Of a stretch of DNA of 21,256 bases, positions 1-7,200 are shown in pieces. How positions within the stretch are numbered: position 1 is the stretch's first letter; each line of letters opens with the position of its first letter. The notes under the pieces were generated by a model. That model worked only from the letters and a program-made list of their open reading frames with translations, did not search any database and was not told the DNA's origin. Origin of the DNA: JAGOTT01 sp964450795 (lineage in GTDB: Bacteria > Patescibacteriota > Minisyncoccia > Moranbacterales > UBA1568); the NCBI GenBank assembly GCA_964450795.1, contig CAYVDI010000016.1:1-21256 (forward strand), written 5' to 3'. The position numbers and the translations under genes were made by a program.

Positions 1-217
1 TATGGAGATAGATGAGGACGCTCGCGAAGAGGTATGCGGCGGCCGAGAACCGGATTCCCCTCGCATACAGCCCGACCAACATCCCGATGATGAGCCAGAC
101 CGTCAGGTTCTCCGCGAACCACGTCGCCCGGTCCACCGGATCGATCGCGAGAACCAGAAAGAGGACCGAATACGCCGCAAGGAGCGACACGAGAATCCTT
201 TTGTTCGCATGTTCCAT
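1..217 (-). CDS. DUF2238/YjdF-like membrane protein, N-terminal part (cut by window edge)
   Basis: Reading leftwards from an ATG at 217, an open frame of 72 codons runs off the window. It begins MEHANKRILVSLLAAYSV and contains two hydrophobic stretches, about residues 8-24 and 36-50. Between and after these lie ENLTVWLIIGMLVGLYAR and a further hydrophobic segment ending IYLH. The pattern of a short first helix, an E-N-L turn, and a later helix ending in L-H is what I recall from the DUF2238 (YjdF) family of integral membrane proteins. Their function is not established. The conserved C-terminal part lies outside the window, so the family call is tentative. A terminator at 291-320 separates it from the upstream VOC gene, so it probably has its own promoter, but I could not find a convincing one. 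Confidence 0.65.
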   Translation of the reverse strand, partial: MEHANKRILVSLLAAYSVLFLVLAIDPVDRATWFAENLTVWLIIGMLVGLYARGIRFSAAAYLFASVLIYLH

Positions 218-290
218 ACGAAAAATCCGATATTTTCATCCATTCTATCATATTCCTCAAAAATCCGCCCCTCGTCGCAAATCCCTGAAA

Positions 291-320
291 AACGAAAACA
301 GGAACGAAAAGTTCCTGTTT
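291..320 (-). terminator. Rho-independent terminator after the VOC gene
   Basis: A perfect 10-bp stem (296-305 with 311-320, arms AAACAGGAAC and GTTCCTGTTT) has a 5-base loop. On the minus strand it is followed by a T-rich run (TTTTCGTTTTT). It lies 34 bases past the stop of the VOC-fold gene. Confidence 0.8.
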
Positions 321-354
321 CGGCCGTTCCGCGACGCGAAAACCGCTCGCGATA

Positions 355-747
355 CTAATCCCGTGAAGGCTGGAGCATACTCACCCGGTTCCCTTCCGTG
401 TCCAGAAAACCCGCATACAAGCCGACACCGGGGATCTCCATCGGCTCACCGAGCATTTTTCCGCCGGCGTCTTCCACCTTTCCGATAGCCTCCTTGATAT
501 CTCCGACCGCGATCACGACGGAGGGCCGTTGGCCGAGCTCGTCCGCAGGCTTCTTGTAGAAGCCGCCGTTTATGGCTCCGACTTTCTTCACCATTCCCTG
601 CTCATCCGTCTCCGTGGTATGGGCGACGACATAATTTCCCATCTCCTCCCCGAGCATCTGATTCTGCCAACCGAATGCCTTCGAATAAAAACCCGCCATC
701 CGCTCCCTGTCCTCATACGGCATCTCGAAATGAACGACTGGATCCAT
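355..747 (-). CDS. VOC (glyoxalase/bleomycin resistance) fold protein
   Basis: This encodes a 130-residue protein starting MDPVVHFEMPYEDRERMAGF. It has the two beta-alpha-beta-beta-beta halves of the vicinal oxygen chelate superfamily: VVHFEMP followed by a helix and FYSKAFGW in the first half, and VVIAVGDIKEAIGKVEDAGG then GEPMEIPGVGLYAGFLDTEGNRVSMLQP in the second. The closing DTEGNRVSMLQ strand is typical of the COG3324-type single-domain members, which are often annotated as predicted lactoylglutathione lyase-like enzymes. The substrate cannot be told from sequence. The open frame extends 14 codons further upstream, but homologs start at MDPVVHFE, and CAGGATT just before this ATG can serve as a ribosome binding site. 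It is a single-gene unit with its own promoter (780-807) and terminator (291-320). Confidence 0.9.
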   Translation of the reverse strand: MDPVVHFEMPYEDRERMAGFYSKAFGWQNQMLGEEMGNYVVAHTTETDEQGMVKKVGAINGGFYKKPADELGQRPSVVIAVGDIKEAIGKVEDAGGKMLGEPMEIPGVGLYAGFLDTEGNRVSMLQPSRD

Positions 748-779
748 AATCCTGATTTGAATGATTAGATGCACATCAG

Positions 780-807
780 AGTATACCAATATATCCGAAT
801 GTCACAA
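780..807 (-). promoter_or_regulatory. Candidate sigma70 promoter of the VOC gene
   Basis: On the minus strand, TTGTGA (802-807) and TATACT (780-785) are separated by 16 bases. They match the consensus at 4/6 and 5/6 positions. Transcription would start near 773, about 26 bases before the ATG at 747. Confidence 0.55.
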
Positions 808-826
808 ACAATCGCTCACAGACAAA

Positions 827-851
827 ACAAAAAGAGGCGTTTCCACCCCTC
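827..851 (-). terminator. Probable terminator of the tRNA-Asn transcript
   Basis: On the minus strand GAGGGG, a 6-base loop and CGCCTC form a stem with one G·G mismatch (846-851 with 834-839). The tail is TTTTTGTTTTG. It lies 15 bases past the tRNA 3' end. The mismatch makes it weaker than the other terminators here. Confidence 0.5.
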
Positions 852-865
852 CTTGTCCTGCGATG

Positions 866-937
866 CTCCGGGGGTCGGATTCGAACCGACGACCAATGCG
901 TTAACAGCGCACTGCTCTACCGCTGAGCTACCCCGGA
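866..937 (-). tRNA. tRNA-Asn (anticodon GUU)
   Basis: The minus strand folds into a full cloverleaf. The acceptor stem TCCGGGG pairs with CCCCGGA (931-937 with 867-873). The D arm is GCTC...GAGC. The anticodon loop CTGTTAA carries GTT at 903-905. The T arm is GTCGG-TTCGAAT-CCGAC. The discriminator base is G at 866. No CCA is encoded, so the tail must be added by a CCA-adding enzyme. A promoter lies at 970-997 and the gene sits alone between rpoD and the VOC gene. Confidence 0.97.
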
Positions 938-969
938 ATGTCCTGTTTTCAAAATCGGAAAACAGAAGC

Positions 970-997
970 AGTATAGCAAATCGCCGTCTTTTGACAA
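970..997 (-). promoter_or_regulatory. Sigma70-type promoter of tRNA-Asn
   Basis: On the minus strand, TTGTCA (992-997) and TATACT (970-975) are 16 bases apart, each matching 5/6 consensus positions. The predicted start near 963 is about 26 bases ahead of the mature tRNA 5' end. Confidence 0.7.
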
Positions 998-1000
998 GAG

Positions 1001-1022
1001 AAAAGCCCCTTTCGGGGCTTTT
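1001..1022 (-). terminator. Terminator after rpoD (symmetrical)
   Basis: A nine-base-pair stem (AAAAGCCCC with GGGGCTTTT, 1001-1009 with 1014-1022) closes a TTTC loop. It begins six bases past the rpoD stop. The A and T flanks make it able to work in both directions. Confidence 0.85.
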
Positions 1023-1027
1023 TGTTG

Positions 1028-2455
1028 CTAGTAGTGCCGGAGTTTGTGGATATCGTCGTGCTCACGGATCTTCTCGAGTGCCTTCGCCTCGATCTGTCGG
1101 ATGCGCTCGCGGGTCACGCCGAACTCCTGTCCAACCTCCTCGAGCGTATGGGTGACGCCGTCGTCGAGCCCGAAACGGATCTTGAGGATCTTCTGCTCAC
1201 GCGGCGTGAGCTCGTTCAGGATATCCGTGATGTGCTCCTTGAGGAGCTTGCGGGCGGCGGACTGGTGCGGCATGACGGTCTCCGTATCCTCGATGAAGTC
1301 CCCGAGCACCGAATCATCGTCGCTGTCACCCACGCTCGTCTCGAGAGAAACGGTCTCCTGCGAGATCTTCTGGATATGGCGGACTTTCTCGACTTCCATC
1401 CCCATTTCCGCGGCGATCTCCTCCGGGAGCGGTTCACGACCCAGCTCCTGCACGAGCCGGCGCATCACCTGGCTGTACTTGTTGATCGTCTCCACCATGT
1501 GCACCGGGATGCGGATCGTCCGGGACTGGTCGGCCAAGGCACGCGTGATCGCCTGCCGGATCCACCAGGTCGCATAGGTCGAGAACTTGAATCCCTTGCG
1601 ATAATCGAACTTTTCGACGGCGCGAAACAATCCGAGATTCCCTTCCTGGATAAGGTCGAGAAGGGAGAGATTGTGCGACCGACCGACGTATTTCTTCGCG
1701 ATGGAAACGACAAGCCGAAGGTTCGCCTCCGTAAGCCGCTGTTTCGCGACCATATCGCCCTTTTCGATCTGCTTCGCGAGCCGGATCTCCTCCTCCCCGG
1801 TGAGAAGCGCAACGCGGCCGATCTCACGGAGATACATTTGAACGAGATCCGAGGTATCATCCCCTCCTTCCTCGACACGTGTCGCCGGTTCCGGTTTCTT
1901 CAGATGATTGCTTCCTCCGTAGTCCTCACCGATCTTGTCCGTCTCGATCTTGAGCATCTCGTCCGAATTCACGACCCGGACACCGGCTTCCTCGAGCTCA
2001 CCATACAGGCGCTCAAGCGCGTCAAGGTCAGTCTCGACATCCGGAAGGATGTGAATGATCTCGTCCTCGGTCACGAATCCACGCTGTTTCCCACGGGCGA
2101 TAAGCTCACCGAATGCGCTCTCTTTCACCTCCTCCTTCACTTCCGCCTTCGTCTTCTTCGGCTCGGCCGCAGAAGAGGATGCCTGTTTCGCCGCCGGCTT
2201 CTTCGTTACCTGCTTCGCAGCGGATTTCTTCGCCGGCTTTTTCGGAGCCGGTTTCTTCGAGACCTTTTTCAATGACGCTTTCTTCGCCGGCTTTTTCGCA
2301 GCGGGTTTCTTCGCCGGCTTCTTCGGCACGGACTTCTTTGCCGGTTTTTTCGGAGCCGGTTTCTTCGAGGATTTCTTTGCGACCGGCTTTTTCGTCGCGG
2401 GTTTCTTCTTCAGAATCTTCTTCGCCGGTTTCTTGCTTGCCATCTTTTTCTTCAT
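1028..2455 (-). CDS. rpoD: Major RNA polymerase sigma factor (sigma70/RpoD) with lysine-rich N-terminal tail
   Basis: This 475-residue protein directs RNA polymerase to housekeeping promoters. Residues 1-112 are an unusual low-complexity tail built from repeats such as KKPAKK and KKPAPKKPAKK. A region-1.1-like segment follows (about 113-165, including GFVTEDEIIHILPDVETDLD). Region 1.2 lies near 202-232 (SDLVQMYLREIGRVALLT). Region 2 lies near 238-312 (LRLVVSIAKKYVGRS, LIQEGNLGLFRAVEKFDYRKG, and the -10-reading YATWWIRQAITRAL at 294-307). Region 3 lies near 316-400. Region 4 closes the protein, with the -35-reading helix at VGQEFGVTRERIRQIEAKAL (441-460). The open frame also allows a start at M5 (MASKKPAKK), which has AAGAAAAAG before it. 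The gene follows dnaG but a terminator (2491-2518) stands between them. I see no clear promoter in the 35 bases that remain, so read-through may matter. Most promoters marked in this window fit this sigma class. Confidence 0.97.
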   Translation of the reverse strand: MKKKMASKKPAKKILKKKPATKKPVAKKSSKKPAPKKPAKKSVPKKPAKKPAAKKPAKKASLKKVSKKPAPKKPAKKSAAKQVTKKPAAKQASSSAAEPKKTKAEVKEEVKESAFGELIARGKQRGFVTEDEIIHILPDVETDLDALERLYGELEEAGVRVVNSDEMLKIETDKIGEDYGGSNHLKKPEPATRVEEGGDDTSDLVQMYLREIGRVALLTGEEEIRLAKQIEKGDMVAKQRLTEANLRLVVSIAKKYVGRSHNLSLLDLIQEGNLGLFRAVEKFDYRKGFKFSTYATWWIRQAITRALADQSRTIRIPVHMVETINKYSQVMRRLVQELGREPLPEEIAAEMGMEVEKVRHIQKISQETVSLETSVGDSDDDSVLGDFIEDTETVMPHQSAARKLLKEHITDILNELTPREQKILKIRFGLDDGVTHTLEEVGQEFGVTRERIRQIEAKALEKIREHDDIHKLRHY

Positions 2456-2490
2456 AACGATTACGAAAAATGAACCAGATAAAAAACGTT

Positions 2491-2518
2491 AAAAAAATTC
2501 AAGCGAACGATTCGCTTG
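2491..2518 (-). terminator. Terminator or attenuator between dnaG and rpoD
   Basis: On the minus strand, CAAGCGAA, a 3-base loop and TTCGCTTG (2500-2507 with 2511-2518) form a perfect 8-bp stem. A run of seven T residues (2491-2497) lies two bases further on. It is 66 bases past the dnaG stop and 36 bases before the rpoD start. Confidence 0.8.
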
Positions 2519-2583
2519 TACAACCCCCGTTTTACCCCCTTGTGTCGGTTTCGTATGAAAAATACCTTTTTCAAGCCTGAACG

Positions 2584-4410
2584 TCAACCCTGCGAGAGCC
2601 CCGCGAACCGCGCCATCAGTTCCCGTTCCCGCTCCTTGTCTCCGGCTCGCCGCGCCTCCTCGAGCTGTCGGATGATCTCCGCCCGCTCCTCCTTCCGAAG
2701 CTCGGAAGAAAGATCGCCGACAAGCCTGATGACAAGATCCTTTTCCTGTTCCGCCGCGGTCGACTCGTCGTTCCCCTCCTCGGCGAGCCGCTCGGCCTCG
2801 AAGAGCAACCCGGAAATCCGCCGTTTCGTTTCCTCGTCCGTCGAAAGAATCATCGGATCCGACCCCTTCGCGTTCCGGATCATCGAGAACACCGGATCTT
2901 TGCTGAGAAACGAATCCACCGTCTCCGGAAGCTCGACCCCGTCGAACGCTCCACTTGAAACGAGCATGAGTCCGAACAGCCTGTCCCTGAGCACCTCGGC
3001 CCTCCGGACAAACGCCCGGTCCGAACCGGAAACAACCTCTCGTCCAGCGGCTTCTTCACGGGAAAAGTCCCGCTGCTCACGAGACACACCCTGTAGTACA
3101 CCCGAAAGCGTTTTTTCTTCCACGCCGATCGTATCTGCCAGTTCCTTCTGCCAGAACCCCCGATCGATGGGATTCTTCATCGAGAAAAGCAGCGGGGCGT
3201 ATTCCTCAGCGACGACACGTTTTCCGCGCGACTCGCGCGTGTCATTCCTTCCGACAAGCTTCTCGAGAAAATATCTCGCGGCGGATTTCGGTTTCTCCGT
3301 AGCCGAGCGGAGCATACTCGCGTCTTCCAAAGCCGCATCCGAAGCGTCTTTCCCGTGCGGAAGCGAAATGACGGAGACCTCCATCTCCTTTCCGAACGAA
3401 AGAAGCGCGCTCTTCCACGCCGCCGCCTGCCCCGCTCCGTCCATGTCGAAGAAGAGGCGCATCTCCTTCCCGTACCGCTTCAGGATGTCGAGTTGTTCCT
3501 CGGTGAGCGCGGTTCCCGATGCGGCGACCGTATTCCTGACCCCGACCTGATGACAGGCGATCACATCCATCTGTCCTTCGACGAGCACCGTATATCCCTT
3601 TTCCTTTATGGCTTGCTTCGCCTGATAGAGCCCGTAGAGCACCTTGCTTTTGTGATAGACAGGCGTTTCCGGCGTGTTGATATATTTCGCCTGGGATTCA
3701 TCGCCGCCGGGCGCCATCCGGGCGGAGTAACCGACGACCCGTCCGACGATATCCTGGATCGGAAACATGATCCGATCGCGGAACCGGTCGTAAAAACCGG
3801 TATTGGGTATTTGGTATTTGGTATCTTGGTCTCCTGACGGAGATTTTCGGATAACGAGGCCGGCTTTTTCTATCTCTTCCGACCGGTACCCGCGGGAAAC
3901 GAGAAAATCGAAGATGTGCCGCCATCCTTCCGGAGCATACCCCAACCGGAATGTCCGGATGCTCTCGTCCGAGAGTCCGCGTTTGCGAAGATACGGGAGT
4001 ATCGTCTTTTTCCCCACGCCGTCCCAGAGCTGTTTTTCGTAGAATTTCGTCGAGAGTTCGAGGATCTCCTTCGTCCGATCCGGCTCCTCGACCCCGCCCG
4101 GAGCGAACACGGAATCCTTCCGATATATCGGCAGTTCCACGCCGGCTTTTTCCGCGAGAAGTTTGAGCGCTTCGCGGAACTCGATCCCCTCGATCTCCTC
4201 GACGAAGGAGAAGATGTCCCCGCCTTTCCCGCATCCGAAACAGTGCCAGATCTGCCGCTCCTCGTTCACCATGAACGACGGCGATTTCTCGTTATGAAAC
4301 GGGCAGCACGCCTTCCAATGCGTCCCCGATTTCGTCAGTCGCAAATAGCCGCCGACCACGTCGACGACATTGAGGCGCGCCTTGATATCCTGCACCGCAG
4401 TCGAATCCAT
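2584..4410 (-). CDS. dnaG: DNA primase (DnaG)
   Basis: This 608-residue protein makes the RNA primers for replication. The N-terminal CHC2 zinc ribbon shows C36-P-F-H39 and C57-F-G-C60 within CPFHNEKSPSF and HCFGCGKGGDIFSF. The catalytic core follows with FRLGYAPEGW (155-164) and RDRIMFPIQDIVGRVVGYSAR (about 211-231). The TOPRIM domain has VEGQMD (277-282, catalytic E278), FDMDGAGQAA (321-330, D322 and D324) and GKDASDA (353-359). The C-terminal 150 residues are charged and helical, as expected for the helicase-binding region. Length is close to the usual 580-620. A 16-residue segment at 190-205 (SPSGDQDTKYQIPNTG) looks inserted and is encoded by tandem heptamers (see findings). The ATG at 4410 gives the family's normal N-terminus. 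It starts 25 bases after the stop of the small membrane protein gene and is probably co-transcribed with it. Confidence 0.97.
   Translation of the reverse strand: MDSTAVQDIKARLNVVDVVGGYLRLTKSGTHWKACCPFHNEKSPSFMVNEERQIWHCFGCGKGGDIFSFVEEIEGIEFREALKLLAEKAGVELPIYRKDSVFAPGGVEEPDRTKEILELSTKFYEKQLWDGVGKKTILPYLRKRGLSDESIRTFRLGYAPEGWRHIFDFLVSRGYRSEEIEKAGLVIRKSPSGDQDTKYQIPNTGFYDRFRDRIMFPIQDIVGRVVGYSARMAPGGDESQAKYINTPETPVYHKSKVLYGLYQAKQAIKEKGYTVLVEGQMDVIACHQVGVRNTVAASGTALTEEQLDILKRYGKEMRLFFDMDGAGQAAAWKSALLSFGKEMEVSVISLPHGKDASDAALEDASMLRSATEKPKSAARYFLEKLVGRNDTRESRGKRVVAEEYAPLLFSMKNPIDRGFWQKELADTIGVEEKTLSGVLQGVSREQRDFSREEAAGREVVSGSDRAFVRRAEVLRDRLFGLMLVSSGAFDGVELPETVDSFLSKDPVFSMIRNAKGSDPMILSTDEETKRRISGLLFEAERLAEEGNDESTAAEQEKDLVIRLVGDLSSELRKEERAEIIRQLEEARRAGDKERERELMARFAGLSQG
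3799..3826. repeat. Tandem heptamer repeat inside dnaG
   Basis: Four consecutive 7-base units, GGTATTG, GGTATTT, GGTATTT and GGTATCT, are read on the plus strand. On the coding strand they translate to TKYQIPNT within the primase. The unit length is not a multiple of three. Confidence 0.85.
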
Positions 4411-4435
4411 ACTTCAAGAAAATCCCGCATAAAAG

Positions 4436-4747
4436 CTACTTTTCTGCCTCTTTTTCCCCATCCAGATTCCGGACGATATCCCGCATGAACACCACGCCGA
4501 GCAGGAAACAGAAGGAGAAGAACATGCGAAGCGCCGCGACGGCGACCACGACCGCCGGCCTCGACTCCGGAACATACCAGAAATCCAGGATTTCCGCCAG
4601 GAAGAAGAGGATGATGCCGACGAGGAAGAACTTGTACGAGGTGTCGAGCTTCAACTCCACCCGCCATACCACACCGACGGTGTACGCGATGGAGACGATG
4701 AGCGCGACGATCATCGCGATCTTCATGAGATAGAGCGCCGCTTCCAT
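4436..4747 (-). CDS. Small three-helix membrane protein, function unknown
   Basis: This 103-residue protein has three strongly hydrophobic segments at about residues 5-27, 38-57 and 64-88. A short charged tail follows (MRDIVRNLDGEKEAEK). Positive charges around residues 29-39 and in the tail allow a topology guess, but I would not fix it. I do not recognise a family. It sits 25 bases upstream of dnaG and 39 bases downstream of the double-anchored surface protein gene. It may share a transcript with dnaG. The ATG at 4747 is the only sensible start. Its upstream sequence has CATAAT as a possible -10, but the -35 is poor. Confidence 0.8.
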   Translation of the reverse strand: MEAALYLMKIAMIVALIVSIAYTVGVVWRVELKLDTSYKFFLVGIILFFLAEILDFWYVPESRPAVVVAVAALRMFFSFCFLLGVVFMRDIVRNLDGEKEAEK

Positions 4748-4786
4748 AGGATGTTCTTTTTAAAAAAATTATGCCTTTGAAAAGAC

Positions 4787-6220
4787 TTAGTACGAAGGTC
4801 GGCTCCGGTTCCCGAAGAATCCGGCTCGGGCAAGATGCCGTTCGGTGATATGCCGGATCGCGCGGAGATAGAGCATGTATTCCCGGGAAAAGACGAACAG
4901 CCAGAGGAGAAGGAGCAGGAGAAGGAGAAGCGCGAACGTTCCGAGTCGGCTTAAGAATTCCGAATACAGGACGACGAATCCCCCGCCAGGCGAAAGAAGC
5001 GGGAGCGGAATCACGGAGAATGCACGTTCATGGCTCACATTGAACCGGTCGATCAGGATTTCCGCCTTCAACCGATAGGCCCCCTCCCGGAAATACGGCG
5101 GAATGGCTACTTCCCCGAAAATGGTCTTTCCTTCGTCGATGGCGATATTCTCGAAAAACGAGAATCGTTCACGACCGTCCGCATCGAGAACGGTATACCG
5201 CGCGATCGCCGCCGAACCTCGAAACTCCTCCGCGACATGGGAGAAAGTGACGGAGAACGGGAGTGCGCGGCCCTGATAAACCTCGGACGATGCCAGGGAA
5301 AGCGCCATATCGAACGGCATCCCCGGAATCGGTTCGCCGGTTTGCTGTTCCGGTTCAGGTTCCGTTCCCGGTTTCGCGGTTGACGGCGAGACCGATGTCA
5401 CGACGGAAGTCTTCCCGCCGCCATCCTCGTTCTGTTTCGTGATCCGGAAGACAAGGCTCGATGATACCGTTATCGAGGAGTCGGTCGGGTCGGTCGCGGT
5501 CACGAACACCGTATGCGTCCCGCGGGAGAGGTCGATCGGGGGTTCCCATGTAAAGTATCCGTTCGCGTTCGCCGTCGTCACCGCGGAAATGACCGTCGAT
5601 CCGTTGATGAGGAAGCTGACATTCGCATTCAGGATATTCGTCGTTCCGGAAAGTTGCGGCTTCCGGTCGGATACCGCCGGTATCCCGGAATAACCGGAAA
5701 CCGACCGACCGCCGAAAGAATCTATCGAAAGGGTCGGGGTGAACGCGATGACGCACTCCGATGGAGTCGCGGCTACGACCGGGTCGGAAACGGCGGATCC
5801 CGGATCCATCGGCCCCCTGGCGGTCACTTCGTACGTGTAGGTCGTCCCGACGGAAACCGACGTGTCGGAATATGACGACGCGACGAGCCCGGTAGTGAGC
5901 GGCAAGCCGTCCCGGGATATGTCGAACGTGAAGGAATTCTCGTCATCCGGCCAATCAAGCGAAACCGAGAGCGTCCCGGACCCCGTGTTGCAGACGGGAG
6001 TCGCCATGACGACCGGCTTCACGGGAGACCCGAGCACCCGTGCCGTGACGGTGATCGTGTCGGCCGCGAGCGCATGGAACTTGTCCCTGATATCGGAAAG
6101 GAGGAAATCCGGACTGTAGATGAGCGAGAGTCCGACATAGAGCGCCATGAGACCGCCCGACACCAACGCATGGAGCCGCGCGACGGCTTTTAGTTTCTTC
6201 AGCGACTTCGATCGTTTCAT
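4787..6220 (-). CDS. Envelope protein with FnIII/Ig-like domains and two membrane anchors
   Basis: The 477-residue product has a basic N-terminus (MKRSKSLKKLKAVARLHALV) leading into a hydrophobic segment at about 18-37, which is an uncleaved anchor or signal. Residues 65-155 look like a fibronectin type III domain: WPDDENSFTFDISRDGLPL, then YSDTSVSVGTTYTYEVTA. Residues 185-262 resemble a bacterial Ig-like domain: PQLSGTTNILNANVSFLING, then GTHTVFVTATDPTDSS. A Thr/Pro/Glu linker (about 265-300) leads to a third beta-rich domain (302-405). A leucine run forms a second anchor (about 426-447), followed by a basic cytoplasmic tail. Most of the protein should lie outside the membrane. The function is unknown; a surface or wall-associated scaffold is plausible. 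A perfect TATAAT lies only seven bases before the ATG, so the transcript may lack a leader. Confidence 0.85.
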   Translation of the reverse strand: MKRSKSLKKLKAVARLHALVSGGLMALYVGLSLIYSPDFLLSDIRDKFHALAADTITVTARVLGSPVKPVVMATPVCNTGSGTLSVSLDWPDDENSFTFDISRDGLPLTTGLVASSYSDTSVSVGTTYTYEVTARGPMDPGSAVSDPVVAATPSECVIAFTPTLSIDSFGGRSVSGYSGIPAVSDRKPQLSGTTNILNANVSFLINGSTVISAVTTANANGYFTWEPPIDLSRGTHTVFVTATDPTDSSITVSSSLVFRITKQNEDGGGKTSVVTSVSPSTAKPGTEPEPEQQTGEPIPGMPFDMALSLASSEVYQGRALPFSVTFSHVAEEFRGSAAIARYTVLDADGRERFSFFENIAIDEGKTIFGEVAIPPYFREGAYRLKAEILIDRFNVSHERAFSVIPLPLLSPGGGFVVLYSEFLSRLGTFALLLLLLLLLWLFVFSREYMLYLRAIRHITERHLARAGFFGNRSRPSY

Positions 6221-6226
6221 GATTCG

Positions 6227-6232
6227 ATTATA
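6227..6232 (-). promoter_or_regulatory. -10 element (TATAAT) of a possibly leaderless transcript
   Basis: A consensus TATAAT on the minus strand is separated by six bases from the ATG at 6220. No good -35 hexamer is visible 16-18 bases upstream. Transcription from it would start at or next to the start codon. Confidence 0.5.
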
Positions 6233-6254
6233 TCAGAAATGCGGGAAAAGACGG

Positions 6255-6277
6255 AAAACCGCCCCGACCAAGGGCGG
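6255..6277 (-). terminator. Terminator after the LytR_C-domain gene
   Basis: On the minus strand CCGCCC and GGGCGG pair (6272-6277 with 6259-6264) around a 7-base loop, followed by TTTT. It lies 30 bases past the stop at 6308. Confidence 0.75.
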
Positions 6278-6307
6278 CTATCACATTCGAGAACACGGGA
6301 ACGGATT

Positions 6308-7147
6308 TCAGAGACGATCAGCGCCAAGGATGACGAGGACATCGGCGTCCGGAGCGGTCTCCCCTTCGGGAAGCGCCTCCACGGAAACACCGAGTTTTTC
6401 GGCGATCTGCGCCGCACGGACGGACTGCTTTCCGGAAAGATCGACGACGACACTCTTCTCATAATCCGTCTTCACCGCGCTTTCCTTGAGGACGACCCCG
6501 TACGATGTCGCGTCATCCGAAAGAAGCTCTTTTTCATAGGTTCCGGTCAGTCCGACCTTTTTCGTGCCGTTGTAGAGCGCGACGCGTGCCGGTTCCGCAG
6601 GGACGACCGCTTCGGGGGCCGTCTCTTCCGCAGGAGCGTCCTCATTCGTCGTTTCGGTTCCGGCAACCGTTTCAGAGTCGACGGGGGCGGGAGCCGCCTC
6701 CTGTTCCGTCTGTGTCGGCGCCTGTGTTCCGATCGGAGCGACATTGACGATCTTCCCGGTAGACGGACGGTACAGGATCGCCTTCTTCCCTTCCTGATAA
6801 AGGAGCACCTTGTCGCCGTTCTGGGCGGAGGCGAAGAATGCCTGACCGGAAAGTTTCTCCTGATCGGTGACGGTCGCAAGCGTCGGCGTCTCTCCCTGCG
6901 GCAGTTCGAAATGCTCGGAGACCGCCGCCACGACCGACTCGAGCTCGGCTTCCGGGGACTTCGTCTGCGTCACCTTCTTGTATTCCGCATGAAAATACGC
7001 CGCCATACCGAGCGATCCGGTCACGACCAGCACACCGAGAGCCCGAAGCACCCGGGATGTCATGTCTCTCCGAGAAGCGGGCGCGGCCGGAGCGGCCGTT
7101 TCTGTCTTTTCGATCGGATCAGATGCGATTTTTTTTGGAGCGCGCAT
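6308..7147 (-). CDS. Membrane-anchored protein with LPQGE core and LytR C-terminal domain
   Basis: The 279-residue protein has a cytoplasmic basic N-terminus, one hydrophobic anchor (about 34-52), and a conserved core at 81-137 (LPQGETPTLATVTDQEKL, then YRPSTGKIV). This core is widespread in Parcubacteria. An Ala/Pro/Glu/Thr linker (about 138-185) follows. A C-terminal domain at 187-279 begins RVALYNGTKKVGLTG and resembles LytR_C, a wall-associated domain found in LytR-CpsA-Psr proteins. No LCP catalytic domain is present. The frame stays open 93 codons further upstream through the neighbouring gene. I chose the ATG at 7147 because AAGGGAT lies eight bases before it and a plausible promoter precedes it. 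The core is duplicated in the next gene upstream. It probably acts in the cell envelope; the exact role is unknown. Confidence 0.88.
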   Translation of the reverse strand: MRAPKKIASDPIEKTETAAPAAPASRRDMTSRVLRALGVLVVTGSLGMAAYFHAEYKKVTQTKSPEAELESVVAAVSEHFELPQGETPTLATVTDQEKLSGQAFFASAQNGDKVLLYQEGKKAILYRPSTGKIVNVAPIGTQAPTQTEQEAAPAPVDSETVAGTETTNEDAPAEETAPEAVVPAEPARVALYNGTKKVGLTGTYEKELLSDDATSYGVVLKESAVKTDYEKSVVVDLSGKQSVRAAQIAEKLGVSVEALPEGETAPDADVLVILGADRL

Positions 7148-7170
7148 AGCAATATCCCTTACTTTCTCAC

Positions 7171-7200
7171 AGTATACTACAGGATTCCCATTCCGGTCTA
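7171..7200 (-). promoter_or_regulatory. Candidate promoter of the LytR_C-domain gene
   Basis: On the minus strand TAGACC (7195-7200) and TATACT (7171-7176) are 18 bases apart, matching 4/6 and 5/6 consensus positions. The start near 7164 lies 17 bases upstream of the ATG, with the AAGGGAT ribosome binding site between them. The -35 overlaps the stop codon region of the upstream gene. Confidence 0.45.

Noticed and set aside
1022..2275. A 417-codon open frame on the plus strand opposite rpoD
   Set aside because: The minus strand encodes an unmistakable sigma70. The plus frame reads Leu/Arg/Asp-rich antisense sequence and begins within the rpoD terminator.
2555..2572. TGAAAAA...TTTTTCA inverted repeat between dnaG and the 2491-2518 terminator
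   Set aside because: The stem is only A-T and T-A pairs apart from its end, and it has no T-run in a useful place. The stronger hairpin next to it explains termination.
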